This document shows positions 15,344 to 23,084 of a stretch of DNA of 64,000 bases, piece by piece (the first letter of the stretch is position 1; each line of letters begins with the position of its first letter). A program made the translations under genes and the position numbers. This stretch comes from Palauibacter sp022826685 (GTDB lineage: Bacteria > Gemmatimonadota > Gemmatimonadetes > Palauibacterales > Palauibacteraceae). The notes under the pieces were generated by a model that did not search any database, was not told the DNA's origin, and was given only the letters and a program-made list of their open reading frames with translations. The stretch is taken from assembly GCF_965221685.1 (NCBI RefSeq), contig NZ_OZ244907.1. One strand, written 5' to 3'.

Positions 15344-16827
15344 GGTTCGTTCTCCGGCTCCCGTTCGCTCAGAATAAGCCAGCGCAATCTCTCCTCACTC
15401 ACGGTTTTGCGCAGGGGGGCTGCGGCGCGGTAGAAGACGAAGCCCAGCGCTGACCACGCCCCGAGCACCATCCACTCGGCGGGGATACGTCCCCCGGCGG
15501 CGCGGAAGGGCTCCCACGCGGCGACTCCGGCCAGGAGCAGCGCGAGCAGGGCGCTCAGGTACAGGAATCCCCGGCCTCCGGGCACGGTGTAGGGGCGCGG
15601 GTGGTCCGGTCGTGTCCTCCGCAGCCGCAGGACGCCGAGCACGACGACGAGAAAGACGATTCCCGCCGAGATCGAGGCGGCGCCGACGATCACCAGGATC
15701 GCGTTCCGCCCGAACAGTGCGCCCACGGCCCCCATCACCGCGACGAAGATCACGGCAGCGGACGGCGACCCGTACCGTTCATGCACCGCGGCGAGGCGGT
15801 GCGGGATCATGTGGGCCCGCGCCATCGCGAACACGATCCGCGTGGCCGCGAAGAAGAGCGCGTTCCACGTCGTGATGAGTCCGCACAGTCCCGCGAAGAG
15901 GACGATGCGTCCGAGGATCGGAGACGCGAAGGCCGCCTCGATGGCTGCCGCGGCAGGGAGTTCCGATTGGAGCAGTTGCGGGCGCGGAAGACTCATCGCC
16001 GTCGCCAGGATCACCAGGCAGTAGAAGAGCAGGGCGAAGATGATCGAGGCGCCGATCACGCGGGGAAGGAGCCGCAGCCGGGTGCCCGACTCCACCTCCT
16101 CCATCGCCTGCGGGATCGTGTCGAACCCCGCGTACCAGAACCCGGCGGTCGCGAGCACGATGGCCACGCCGGCGAGTGCGGCGCCCGGCGTCGTCCCGGT
16201 GAACATGGGCTCGAGATTGGCGGCGCTCCCCCCCGCCACCCCCGCGACGACGAAGATCAGAGTGAGGAGGACGAGCCCGCCCGTCATCAGGTCCTGGAAC
16301 CAGGCGGCCGTCTTCCCGCCCCGGTAGTTGATGACCGCGATCACGGCCATCACCGTGAGGCCGAGCGCGAGGCTCCACAGCCGTACCTCCTGCCCCAGCA
16401 GCGTGTAGATCACCGGACCGCCGAACCCCGGGACGAGGGCGGAGACGACCCACTCGACGGAGATCGCCTCGAAGGAGGTCGTGAAGATGTAGATGAAACC
16501 GAGGAACCACGCGCAGGCGAAGCTCCAGCGCGCGCCCCACGCCTCGAACACGTACGCGACCTCGCCCCCGGTGACCGGATACGCGGCCGCCATCTCGGCG
16601 TAGCACAGGCCGATGGCGAGCATGCCGAGACCGCCGATCACGAACGCGATGATCGCCCCCATCACGCCGGCCCCGCTCAGCCACGCTCCCATGACCGTGA
16701 TCCAGCCCACTCCGATGATCGTCCCGAAGGCGAGCGAGAAGAGGGACCGGAGCCGGATGCCCCTCCCGAGGACCTCCCGCTCCCCCCCGGAGTCCGGGGT
16801 CGCCGGCTCGATTCCGGGCTCGGTCAT
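15340..16827 (-). CDS. APC-family amino acid permease
   Basis: The protein has 495 aa, about 12-14 membrane segments. The first helix carries FGTIIGVGW, the APC consensus glycine-rich substrate-binding turn; CYAEMAAAYPVTGGEVAYVFEAW is the conserved TM2-TM3 region. FWYAGFDTIPQAMEE in TM6-7 is typical for the amino acid/polyamine/organocation family. It sits 4 nt after the BKACE gene and overlaps the aminotransferase gene by 4 nt, making a three-gene operon. The likely role is uptake of the amino compound handled by its neighbours. Confidence 0.9.
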   Translation of the reverse strand: MTEPGIEPATPDSGGEREVLGRGIRLRSLFSLAFGTIIGVGWITVMGAWLSGAGVMGAIIAFVIGGLGMLAIGLCYAEMAAAYPVTGGEVAYVFEAWGARWSFACAWFLGFIYIFTTSFEAISVEWVVSALVPGFGGPVIYTLLGQEVRLWSLALGLTVMAVIAVINYRGGKTAAWFQDLMTGGLVLLTLIFVVAGVAGGSAANLEPMFTGTTPGAALAGVAIVLATAGFWYAGFDTIPQAMEEVESGTRLRLLPRVIGASIIFALLFYCLVILATAMSLPRPQLLQSELPAAAAIEAAFASPILGRIVLFAGLCGLITTWNALFFAATRIVFAMARAHMIPHRLAAVHERYGSPSAAVIFVAVMGAVGALFGRNAILVIVGAASISAGIVFLVVVLGVLRLRRTRPDHPRPYTVPGGRGFLYLSALLALLLAGVAAWEPFRAAGGRIPAEWMVLGAWSALGFVFYRAAAPLRKTVSEERLRWLILSEREPENEP

Positions 16828-16831
16828 CGTC

Positions 16832-17803
16832 TCAGCCGTACTGCGACGGGGTTGGGGAGAGGCCGAGCATCTCGCGCGCCTGGGCGGGCGTCGCGACCTC
16901 GCGGTTCAGCTCGTGCGCGATCCGCACGGCCCGCTCCACGAGCTGCCGGTTGCTGCGCACCTTCTCCCCGCGGCGGTAGTAGATGTTGTCTTCGAGCCCC
17001 ACCCGGACGTGCCCGCCCATGAGCGTGGCGAGCGTGGTCATCGGCAGTTGGTGCGGTCCGATGCCGGAGCAGAGCCAGACGGAGCCCTCGGGAAACTCGC
17101 GCACCATGTTCACGACGTTGTCCACCGTGGGCCAACTCGAGGTCTGGTAGCCCATCACGGTCTGCACCCAGTACGGTGGCTCGATGAGATCCTGCGCGAT
17201 CAGGTCCCGGATCACCCACCCGCAGCCGGGATGATACGTCTCGAGTTCCGGCTTGATCCCGCGCGCCTTGATCTCCGCCGCGAAGTGCGCGATCTGTCGG
17301 TAGGAGAAGGGGACGCAGTCGTCGTACTCGATAACGGGTCTCGGGTGCGTGAACTCCTCTCCGCGCGGCTTGAGTCTGAACTTCCCCATGTCCGGGGCGA
17401 GGTTCAGCGAGGCGACTTCCGGGTTGGCGTCGAGGCAGGCCAGGCGCTGCTCGTTGTCCATCCACAGGTCGCCGCCCGTCGTGTTGTTGATGATGATCTC
17501 GGGGCAGCGCTCGCGCAGACGCCGGTTCGCGTCCCTCCACACCTCGGGCGTTGTCGCGCCCTTCCACAGCGTGTCCGGGTTCCGCGCGTGGATATGCACC
17601 ATGGAGGCGCCGGCGTCGTACGCCTCTCCCACGGAGTCGGCGATCTCCTCCGCGGTCTCGGGGAGGGCGTCGTTGTATTCCTTGCCCTGGATGCCGCCGT
17701 TGGAAGCGAGGCAGATGATGACGGGGGGCATCCCGCCGGCGAGCCGCTCCATGTAGGCATAGGGGTCGCCGTAGTTCCACGTTTCGCTCGTCGATTCGCT
17801 CAC
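16832..17803 (-). CDS. Beta-keto acid cleavage enzyme (BKACE, DUF849)
   Basis: The protein has 323 aa with a TIM-barrel metalloenzyme fold. The zinc motif is H70-x-H72 in MVHIHARNP, with an early ICLASNGG strand and the late VGLEDNIYY block with the conserved Glu. BKACE enzymes condense a beta-keto acid with acetyl-CoA, giving acetoacetate and a new CoA ester; known substrates include 3-keto-5-aminohexanoate and dehydrocarnitine. The first gene of an operon with an APC permease and an exported aminotransferase. GTG start; AGAGGA 5-7 nt upstream, with a second copy of the CCTCTGGATC-derived sequence just before. The divergent neighbour is a hydroxyacyl dehydrogenase-like gene, reminiscent of carnitine catabolism clusters (dehydrogenase plus BKACE). 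Confidence 0.9.
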   Translation of the reverse strand: MSESTSETWNYGDPYAYMERLAGGMPPVIICLASNGGIQGKEYNDALPETAEEIADSVGEAYDAGASMVHIHARNPDTLWKGATTPEVWRDANRRLRERCPEIIINNTTGGDLWMDNEQRLACLDANPEVASLNLAPDMGKFRLKPRGEEFTHPRPVIEYDDCVPFSYRQIAHFAAEIKARGIKPELETYHPGCGWVIRDLIAQDLIEPPYWVQTVMGYQTSSWPTVDNVVNMVREFPEGSVWLCSGIGPHQLPMTTLATLMGGHVRVGLEDNIYYRRGEKVRSNRQLVERAVRIAHELNREVATPAQAREMLGLSPTPSQYG

Positions 17804-17954
17804 TCGATTCCTCTGGATCTCCTCTGGATCCGGTGCGTCGGGTTCCGGGGGTGAACCGCTGGCTGTCGCCTCGTCGGAGGGCCATGATCGTCCCGTGAGC
17901 CTTGGTCGCGCGAGACCGATTCACAAGAGCGATTCATTAGAGCCGGGGGATGTG

Positions 17955-18857
17955 ATGTCCAAAGCGGAGGGGACGGTACGGACCGTGGCCATCGTCGGCG
18001 CGGGCACGATGGGGCGGCGGATTGCCTACGCCTGCGCAGCGCGGGGCGTGGGCGCGAGACTCCATGATGTCTCCGGTGCGGCGCTCGCCGAGGCGCTCCC
18101 GGCCGTGCATCTCCTGCTTGAAATCCATGCGGAACGCTCCGATCGCGCGCTCACGGAGGCATCCTCGCTGGTGGAGGCGTACGATGAACTTGAGGCATGC
18201 GTGCGGGACGCCGACTGGGTCATCGAGACGGTGCCCGAAGATCTCGAACTCAAGCGCGTCGTCCTGGCCCGGATCGGTGCGGCGGCGGCCCCCGGCGCGT
18301 TCATCGCCTCGAACACGTCATCCCTGCCGGGTTCGTGGCTGGCTGAATCCACGGGGCGCCCGGCGCGGTTCACGAACATGAACTTCGGCACCCCGGAGCA
18401 CCTCAAGGTCGAGGTGATGGGGCACCCCGGCACCGCTCCCGAGACGACCGAGGCCGCGAGACGATTTCTCCGCCAACTCGGCCTCGTACCGATCGTCGCG
18501 CGCCGCGAAATCCAGGGCTACCCGACGAACCGGATCTGGCGTGCGATCAAGAAGGAAGCCCTGCACCTGGTCGCCGGCGGCTACCTGAGCGCGGAGGAGA
18601 TCGACCGGGCGTGGATGCTGGACTGGGGGACCCCGATCGGTCCGTGCGGTCTGATGGATGCCGTCGGTCTCGACGTCATCCGCGACATCGAGAACGTCTA
18701 CCATGAGGCGTCGCGTGACCCCTCCGACCGGCCGCCGGAATTCCTCGAGCGGATGGTCGCGCGGGGGGAACTCGGCGTGAAGTCGGGGAAGGGCTTCTAC
18801 ACGTATCCAGATCCCGCCTTCGAGCGGGAAACCTGGCTCACCAACCCGGACGACTGA
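17955..18857 (+). CDS. 3-hydroxyacyl-CoA dehydrogenase-like protein, catalytic His replaced by Asn
   Basis: The protein has 300 aa: an N-terminal NAD Rossmann domain (VAIVGAGTMGRRIA), then SNTSS, and a C-terminal helical domain with GVKSGKGFYTY. In typical enzymes the catalytic His lies in GMHFFNP; here the block reads NMNFGTPEHL with Asn143. The partner Glu (VEVMG) and the substrate Asn (PTNRIW) are retained. The reaction may therefore differ from ordinary L-3-hydroxyacyl-CoA oxidation. Its place divergent from BKACE suggests oxidation of a beta-hydroxy acid to the keto acid that BKACE cleaves. ATG at 17955 follows a purine-rich GGGGGA. Confidence 0.82.
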   Translation: MSKAEGTVRTVAIVGAGTMGRRIAYACAARGVGARLHDVSGAALAEALPAVHLLLEIHAERSDRALTEASSLVEAYDELEACVRDADWVIETVPEDLELKRVVLARIGAAAAPGAFIASNTSSLPGSWLAESTGRPARFTNMNFGTPEHLKVEVMGHPGTAPETTEAARRFLRQLGLVPIVARREIQGYPTNRIWRAIKKEALHLVAGGYLSAEEIDRAWMLDWGTPIGPCGLMDAVGLDVIRDIENVYHEASRDPSDRPPEFLERMVARGELGVKSGKGFYTYPDPAFERETWLTNPDD

Positions 18858-18908
18858 CGCCGGCCGGACTGGCCCCGGGACCCGAAGCGGCGCCCGGAGT
18901 CTTCCTCT

Positions 18909-18924
18909 TACGAAGACCTTCGTT
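18909..18924. promoter_or_regulatory. BlaI-type operator, copy 1 (overlaps -35)
   Basis: TACGAA-gacc-TTCGTt is an inverted repeat with one mismatch, ending on the first two bases of the -35 hexamer. The same half-sites recur in copy 2 downstream of the -10. The repressor is inferred to be the product of the gene that follows. Confidence 0.65.
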
Positions 18925-18951
18925 GACAGGGCGGGCCCCGCCACGTATTCT
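18923..18951 (+). promoter_or_regulatory. Sigma70-type promoter of the BlaI/M56 operon
   Basis: A consensus -35 TTGACA at 18923-18928, a 17-bp GC-rich spacer and -10 TATTCT at 18946-18951. It is the best match to a vegetative promoter I find in the window, and it is bracketed by two inverted repeats. Confidence 0.75.
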
Positions 18952-18955
18952 TTCG

Positions 18956-18971
18956 TACGAAGATGTTCGTA
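18956..18971. promoter_or_regulatory. BlaI-type operator, copy 2 (over transcription start)
   Basis: TACGAA-gatg-TTCGTA is a perfect 6+4+6 inverted repeat just after the -10, overlapping the perfect palindrome TTCGTACGAA at 18952-18961. Its placement would block initiation when a dimeric winged-helix repressor binds. Confidence 0.7.
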
Positions 18972-18997
18972 CAAACGTCGGGCGAGGGTGCCGAAGA

Positions 18998-19006
18998 GGG
19001 AGGTGG
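18998..19006 (+). promoter_or_regulatory. Shine-Dalgarno deciding the BlaI start
   Basis: GGGAGGTGG lies 5-8 nt before a GTG at 19012. An upstream GTG at 18988 has no comparable site, so 19012 is preferred. Confidence 0.6.
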
Positions 19007-19011
19007 CTGCC

Positions 19012-19386
19012 GTGAAGGATCCGACATTCAGCGACCGTGAGCTGGACATCATGAGCGTGCTGTGGCGCCGGGGGTCCGGCTCCGTGAGCGAGGTCATGGA
19101 CGCGCTCGACGATGAGGTCGGCTATACGACGGTCCTCAAGATCCTCCAGATCCTGGAGAAGAAGGGCGCCGTCCGTCACGAGGCCGAGGGCCGCGCGTAT
19201 CGCTACTTCCCGCTCGTCGCCTCCGAGGCGGCGGGGGAGACGGCCCTGGCCCGGATCCGGGAGAAGATCTTCGGCGGGTCGGCGGAACTCGTCCTCGCGC
19301 AACTCATCTCGGGCCGGGAGGTCTCGCCGGAAGAGCTGGAGCGCATGCGGCGGATTCTCGATGAGCTGGAGGAGAGCGAGCCATGA
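19012..19386 (+). CDS. blaI: BlaI/MecI/CopY-family transcriptional repressor
   Basis: The protein has 124 aa with a winged-helix domain: FSDRELDIMSVLWRRGSGSVSEV, VGYTTVLKILQILEKKGAV (recognition helix) and AYRYFPLVASEAA, all characteristic of BlaI/MecI. A C-terminal dimerisation helix follows. Such repressors are inactivated by proteolysis after a membrane M56 peptidase signals. Two inverted repeats with TACGAA half-sites flank its own promoter, so it is probably autoregulated with the peptidase. Its stop overlaps the M56 start (ATGA). Confidence 0.92.
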   Translation: MKDPTFSDRELDIMSVLWRRGSGSVSEVMDALDDEVGYTTVLKILQILEKKGAVRHEAEGRAYRYFPLVASEAAGETALARIREKIFGGSAELVLAQLISGREVSPEELERMRRILDELEESEP

Positions 19387-20855
19387 CTCTGGCCATCATG
19401 ACCTACGGACTGATCGTCGCCCTCCTCGTCGGCGGGTCCGCGTGGTTCCTCGACCGGGGGCTGCGGGCCCTCGGACGGCCGACCCGGTGGGTCTGGATCG
19501 GCGCGCTCGGGGTCGGGGGACCGGCTCCGTTCTTCCCCCGGTTCCTTCCCGCCGCGGCCACGGCGGACGGTCCCGGACCGCTCGCTATTCCCGTCCGCGC
19601 TCTGTACGAACTCGGCACGCCGGCCTCTCCGCTCCCCGAACAGAGCGGGAGCCTTCTCGCCGGGATCGGGTTGGAAGACCCTCTCGGAGCCCTCTGGATC
19701 CTGGGTTCCATTCTCGTCCTCGTCCTCTTCGCTCTGTTCTGCCTCCGGCTGCGGCGGCTGCGGGCGAGGTGCGAGCCTCGGGACGTCTGCGGCGAGGAAG
19801 TCCTCCGCTCGGACGGATTCGGGCCCGCGGTCGTGGGGTTGATCCGGTCCCACATCGTCCTTCCGTCGTGGACTTTCGGTCTCGGCGAGAGGGAGCTCGA
19901 AATGGTCGTGCTGCACGAACGGGAACACGTGCGGGCGCGAGATCCGGCGCTCCTGGCGGTGGGGCTGCTGCTCGCCTCCATCTCGCCGTGGAATCCCGCC
20001 GTCTGGTGGTCGCTCGCGCGGCTCCGGCTGGCCGTGGAAGGGGACTGTGACCGCCGCGTCCTCGCCCGCGGTACCTCTGCGCGAAGCTACGCACGCCTTC
20101 TTCTGACGGTCGCCGCGGGGTGCCGGCGGACGCCGGATCCGGCGCCGGCCCTGATCCGCGGCGGCCACTCGGCAATCGAAAGGAGACTCATGATGATCAA
20201 GACCGCGACGAGGAAGCCCCGAATCCGGGCCTCCATCCTGACCGCGGCGGCCGGGGTGGGCCTGTTCGCCCTGGCCTGCGACACACCGGTCCCGCAGAGC
20301 CCCGGCGAGCCCGAGCGCCCCTCACGCTCACAGGCCGTCGTTCCGGAGGTAGTAGACGGCCCCGAAGTCGGCGTCGGCGTGAAAGTCGACGTCAGGTCCG
20401 TGGAGGAAGGTGGAACCCACCTGATTCACTCGGGAGAATTGGCGGTCGATCCGGAAGTCGGCTTCGGGTACGTGGACGAAGACGGAGCCTTCCAGGGGTT
20501 CGATCTCGATCCGGAAGGCGAAGCGCGCATCCGCAAGACGATCGAGCGCCTTGAGCACGCCAAGCGCGACTTCGAAATCACGCGCGAGAAGCTCGATGAA
20601 CGCCTGCAATCGGGCGAAATCACGAAGGAGGACGTCCCCAGGGATTTTTGGCTGAAGCTCGAAAGCGCAATGGAGCACATCGAAAGGTTGACCCCCAGGC
20701 TGGAGGAGCTGACCGCCGAGATGGCCATGGAGGCCCGCCGGCTGCAGACGCAGGTCGAGGCCGGCGAGATCACGTACGAAGAGTGGGAAGAAATGCTCAA
20801 GACCCACATGGCCGCTCATAAGGCCCGTCTGCGCTTGCGCGACAAGCCGCACTGA
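19383..20855 (+). CDS. M56 (BlaR1-type) membrane metallopeptidase with extracytoplasmic coiled-coil tail
   Basis: The protein has 490 aa. The N-terminal half has membrane helices (about 5-25 and 110-125) and the gluzincin motif HEREH (His178-Glu179, His182) in VVLHEREHVRARDP, with a distal EGDCDRRV glutamate, as in BlaR1/MecR1. After a further hydrophobic segment near 290-305 comes a C-terminal domain unlike the penicillin-binding sensor of BlaR1: an acidic region and a predicted helix-rich coiled coil (LEHAKRDFEITREKLDERL and following) to the end. It probably senses a signal through this tail and cleaves the BlaI repressor. The signal is unknown. Confidence 0.85.
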   Translation: MTLAIMTYGLIVALLVGGSAWFLDRGLRALGRPTRWVWIGALGVGGPAPFFPRFLPAAATADGPGPLAIPVRALYELGTPASPLPEQSGSLLAGIGLEDPLGALWILGSILVLVLFALFCLRLRRLRARCEPRDVCGEEVLRSDGFGPAVVGLIRSHIVLPSWTFGLGERELEMVVLHEREHVRARDPALLAVGLLLASISPWNPAVWWSLARLRLAVEGDCDRRVLARGTSARSYARLLLTVAAGCRRTPDPAPALIRGGHSAIERRLMMIKTATRKPRIRASILTAAAGVGLFALACDTPVPQSPGEPERPSRSQAVVPEVVDGPEVGVGVKVDVRSVEEGGTHLIHSGELAVDPEVGFGYVDEDGAFQGFDLDPEGEARIRKTIERLEHAKRDFEITREKLDERLQSGEITKEDVPRDFWLKLESAMEHIERLTPRLEELTAEMAMEARRLQTQVEAGEITYEEWEEMLKTHMAAHKARLRLRDKPH

Positions 20856-20924
20856 TCCGCGACCCGGGCCCGGAGACCGTTGCGGCCCGGCGTCCCCGAC
20901 GGCACCGTAACTCCGTTCGGTCGC

Positions 20925-20961
20925 GCCTCCGAGCCCTGACCCGAGGGTCGCGCTCGGAGGC
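20925..20961. terminator. Strong intergenic hairpin
   Basis: GCCTCCGAGC (20925-20934) pairs with GCTCGGAGGC (20952-20961), ten perfect base pairs, with an inner GACC-CGAG-GGTC stem. It lies between the M56 gene and the tannase-family gene. No T-run follows, so it is either a GC-type terminator or an mRNA stability element. The octamer GGCACCGT occurs at 20901 and again at 20959. Confidence 0.5.
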
Positions 20962-20995
20962 ACCGTCGCGGGACACTCCGACCCGGGGAACACAC

Positions 20996-22525
20996 ATGAT
21001 TCCGTCGCGCCGCCTCGCGGTTTCGTCCGCCGCCGTCCTGACTCTGACCGCCTTCGCCCCCGCCCCCGCGGTCGACCTCATCCCCGCCCTCGCGTGCGAC
21101 GAGCTGCCCTCCATGTCGTGGAGCGGCTTCGCGCTGGACGAGGTGTCCGAGGTCGAGGCCGGCGCCAACGACCCGGCGCACTGCCGCGTGCGCGGGACGA
21201 TCGACGAGGAGATCCACTTCGAACTCCTCCTCCCGCTCGCCGAGGACTGGAACGGACGTTTTCTCATGGGCGGCGGCGGCGGGTTCGTGGGGAGTGTCCA
21301 GAACCAGGCGCTCCAGTTCGCGGGGCCGGTCTCGGTGCTGAGCCGCGGGTTCGCCACGGCGGGGACGGACACCGGGCACCAGGGCCTTGGCATCGACGCG
21401 AGTTGGGCGCTGGACCGCCCCGACCGGGAGGTGAACTTCGGCCACCGCGCGGTGCACGTGACGGCGGAGACGGCGAAGACGATCATCCGGCTCTTCTACG
21501 GCCGCGACATCGAGTACTCGTATTTCATCGGCTGCTCCCGCGGCGGCGGTCAGGCGATGATGTCTTCGCAGCGCTATCCGGACGACTTCGACGGCATCGT
21601 GTCGGGAGCGCCCGCCTACGACTGGCCCGGCCTCGGCGCCTTCTTTCTCCAGACGCAGCAGGCCCTGTATCCCGATCCGAACGACCTCACGACGCCGGTC
21701 ATCACGGATGAGGCCGCGGCCATCCTCGAAGCCGCGATCCTCGAGGCGTGCGACGGGAACGACGGCGTGGAAGACGGGTTCATGACGAACCCCATGGCCT
21801 GCGACATCGACATCGCCTCGATCCCGGGACTCACCGACGAACAGCGGGCGGCCGCGGAGGTGATCTACGGCGGCGCCCGCGCGGGGGACCGGCAGATCTA
21901 CCCGGGTTTCCCCTTCGGAGGCGAGACGGAACAGGGCGGATGGAAGCAGTGGGTCACCGGGCGCGAGATGCAGCTGGGCCCGGGCGGGCCGAACCTCCAC
22001 TACGCCTTCGGCACTCAGATGTACAAGTACATCATCTTCGACGACCCGGACTTCGACTACTCCACGTACGACTTCGGCGACTACTTCGCGTGGGAAGAGG
22101 ACACGCGCCGCGCCCGCGGGATCCTCAACGCGACGGACACGGATCTGAGTGGATTCAAGACCGCGGGCGGCAAGCTGATCCTCTGGACCGGCTGGTCCGA
22201 TTCGGCGATCCCGGCCAGCGGCACGATCGCCTACTACGAGGGTGTGGCGGCCGGGGACGAGGAGGCGGACGACTACACGCGGCTGTACATGCTGCCCGGC
22301 GTCCTGCACTGTGCCGGCGGTCCGGGTCCCGACTTCGTCGACTGGATCGCCGCCATCCAGTCGTGGGTCGAGGAGGAGGAGGCGCCCGAGCGGCTCGTCG
22401 CGTCGAAGTTCGGCGAGGCGGGTGTCGAGATGCAGCGGCCCGTGTGCCCGTGGCCGGCCTACGCCGCCTACAACGGCGCGGGAGACCCGAAGCGCGAGGA
22501 CAGCTTCGAGTGCGTCGCTCCCTGA
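20996..22525 (+). CDS. Exported tannase/feruloyl-esterase family hydrolase
   Basis: The protein has 509 aa with a Sec signal peptide (RRLAVSSAAVLTLTAFAPAPA). The alpha/beta-hydrolase core shows the CS-D-HC motif of the tannase family: nucleophile Ser181 in GCSRGGG, Asp in WTGWSDSAIPASG and His in VLHCAGGPG, where the two Cys normally form a disulfide linking Ser and His. Family members release gallate, ferulate or other aromatic acids from esters. The gene lies 43 nt upstream of a molybdenum hydroxylase pair that could oxidise an aromatic product, but this link is inference. Confidence 0.9.
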   Translation: MIPSRRLAVSSAAVLTLTAFAPAPAVDLIPALACDELPSMSWSGFALDEVSEVEAGANDPAHCRVRGTIDEEIHFELLLPLAEDWNGRFLMGGGGGFVGSVQNQALQFAGPVSVLSRGFATAGTDTGHQGLGIDASWALDRPDREVNFGHRAVHVTAETAKTIIRLFYGRDIEYSYFIGCSRGGGQAMMSSQRYPDDFDGIVSGAPAYDWPGLGAFFLQTQQALYPDPNDLTTPVITDEAAAILEAAILEACDGNDGVEDGFMTNPMACDIDIASIPGLTDEQRAAAEVIYGGARAGDRQIYPGFPFGGETEQGGWKQWVTGREMQLGPGGPNLHYAFGTQMYKYIIFDDPDFDYSTYDFGDYFAWEEDTRRARGILNATDTDLSGFKTAGGKLILWTGWSDSAIPASGTIAYYEGVAAGDEEADDYTRLYMLPGVLHCAGGPGPDFVDWIAAIQSWVEEEEAPERLVASKFGEAGVEMQRPVCPWPAYAAYNGAGDPKREDSFECVAP

Positions 22526-22568
22526 GCTGCGGCCGAAGCGCCCGGTTGTACCCGAAAGGGGGGATTCC

Positions 22569-23084
22569 ATGAGCGAGGTCACGCTCAGAGTGAATGGTGA
22601 GACGCATGCGCTCGACGTCGATCCCACGACGCCGCTGCTCTACGTCCTCCGGAACGATCTGGGACTTCGCGGGCCCCGCTTCGGTTGCGGCCTCGGCCAG
22701 TGCGGGACGTGCACGGTCCTCATGGACGGCCGCGCGATCCGTTCCTGCATGCGGCCGGTGTCCCGCGCGGAGGGCGAGATCACGACGCTCGAGGGACTGT
22801 CGACGGATGGCGAGTTGGATCCGGTCCAGCAGGCGTGGATCGACGAGCAGGTGCCGCAGTGCGGGTACTGCCAGAACGGCCAGATCCTCACGGCCAAGGC
22901 GCTCCTCGACCGCAATCCGACGCCCAGCGACGAGGAGATCCGTCAGGGGATGAACGGCGCCCTCTGCCGCTGCATGACGTACTACCGGGTCCAGTCCGCC
23001 GTGCGGCGCGCCTCGGATGCGATGACGAACGGGGCCGGTGGGGCCAACGGCGCGGGTGAGGCCGGCGGGGAGGTGGACCGGTGA
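22569..23084 (+). CDS. [2Fe-2S] subunit of xanthine-oxidase-family molybdenum hydroxylase
   Basis: The protein has 171 aa with two domains. The N-terminal plant-ferredoxin-like domain has CGLGQCGTC plus a later Cys, and the C-terminal helical domain has CGYCQNGQ and CRCMTYY, together binding two [2Fe-2S] clusters. It is the small electron-transfer subunit, as in isoquinoline 1-oxidoreductase IorA. The last 20 residues are a Gly/Ala-rich tail. Its final codon overlaps the GTG start of the large subunit (GTGA), so the two are produced together. Confidence 0.93.
   Translation: MSEVTLRVNGETHALDVDPTTPLLYVLRNDLGLRGPRFGCGLGQCGTCTVLMDGRAIRSCMRPVSRAEGEITTLEGLSTDGELDPVQQAWIDEQVPQCGYCQNGQILTAKALLDRNPTPSDEEIRQGMNGALCRCMTYYRVQSAVRRASDAMTNGAGGANGAGEAGGEVDR

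Noticed and set aside
20816..22627. 603-codon minus-strand frame opposite the tannase-family gene
   Set aside because: The tannase CS-D-HC motif and signal peptide are on the plus strand; the antisense frame lacks recognisable features.
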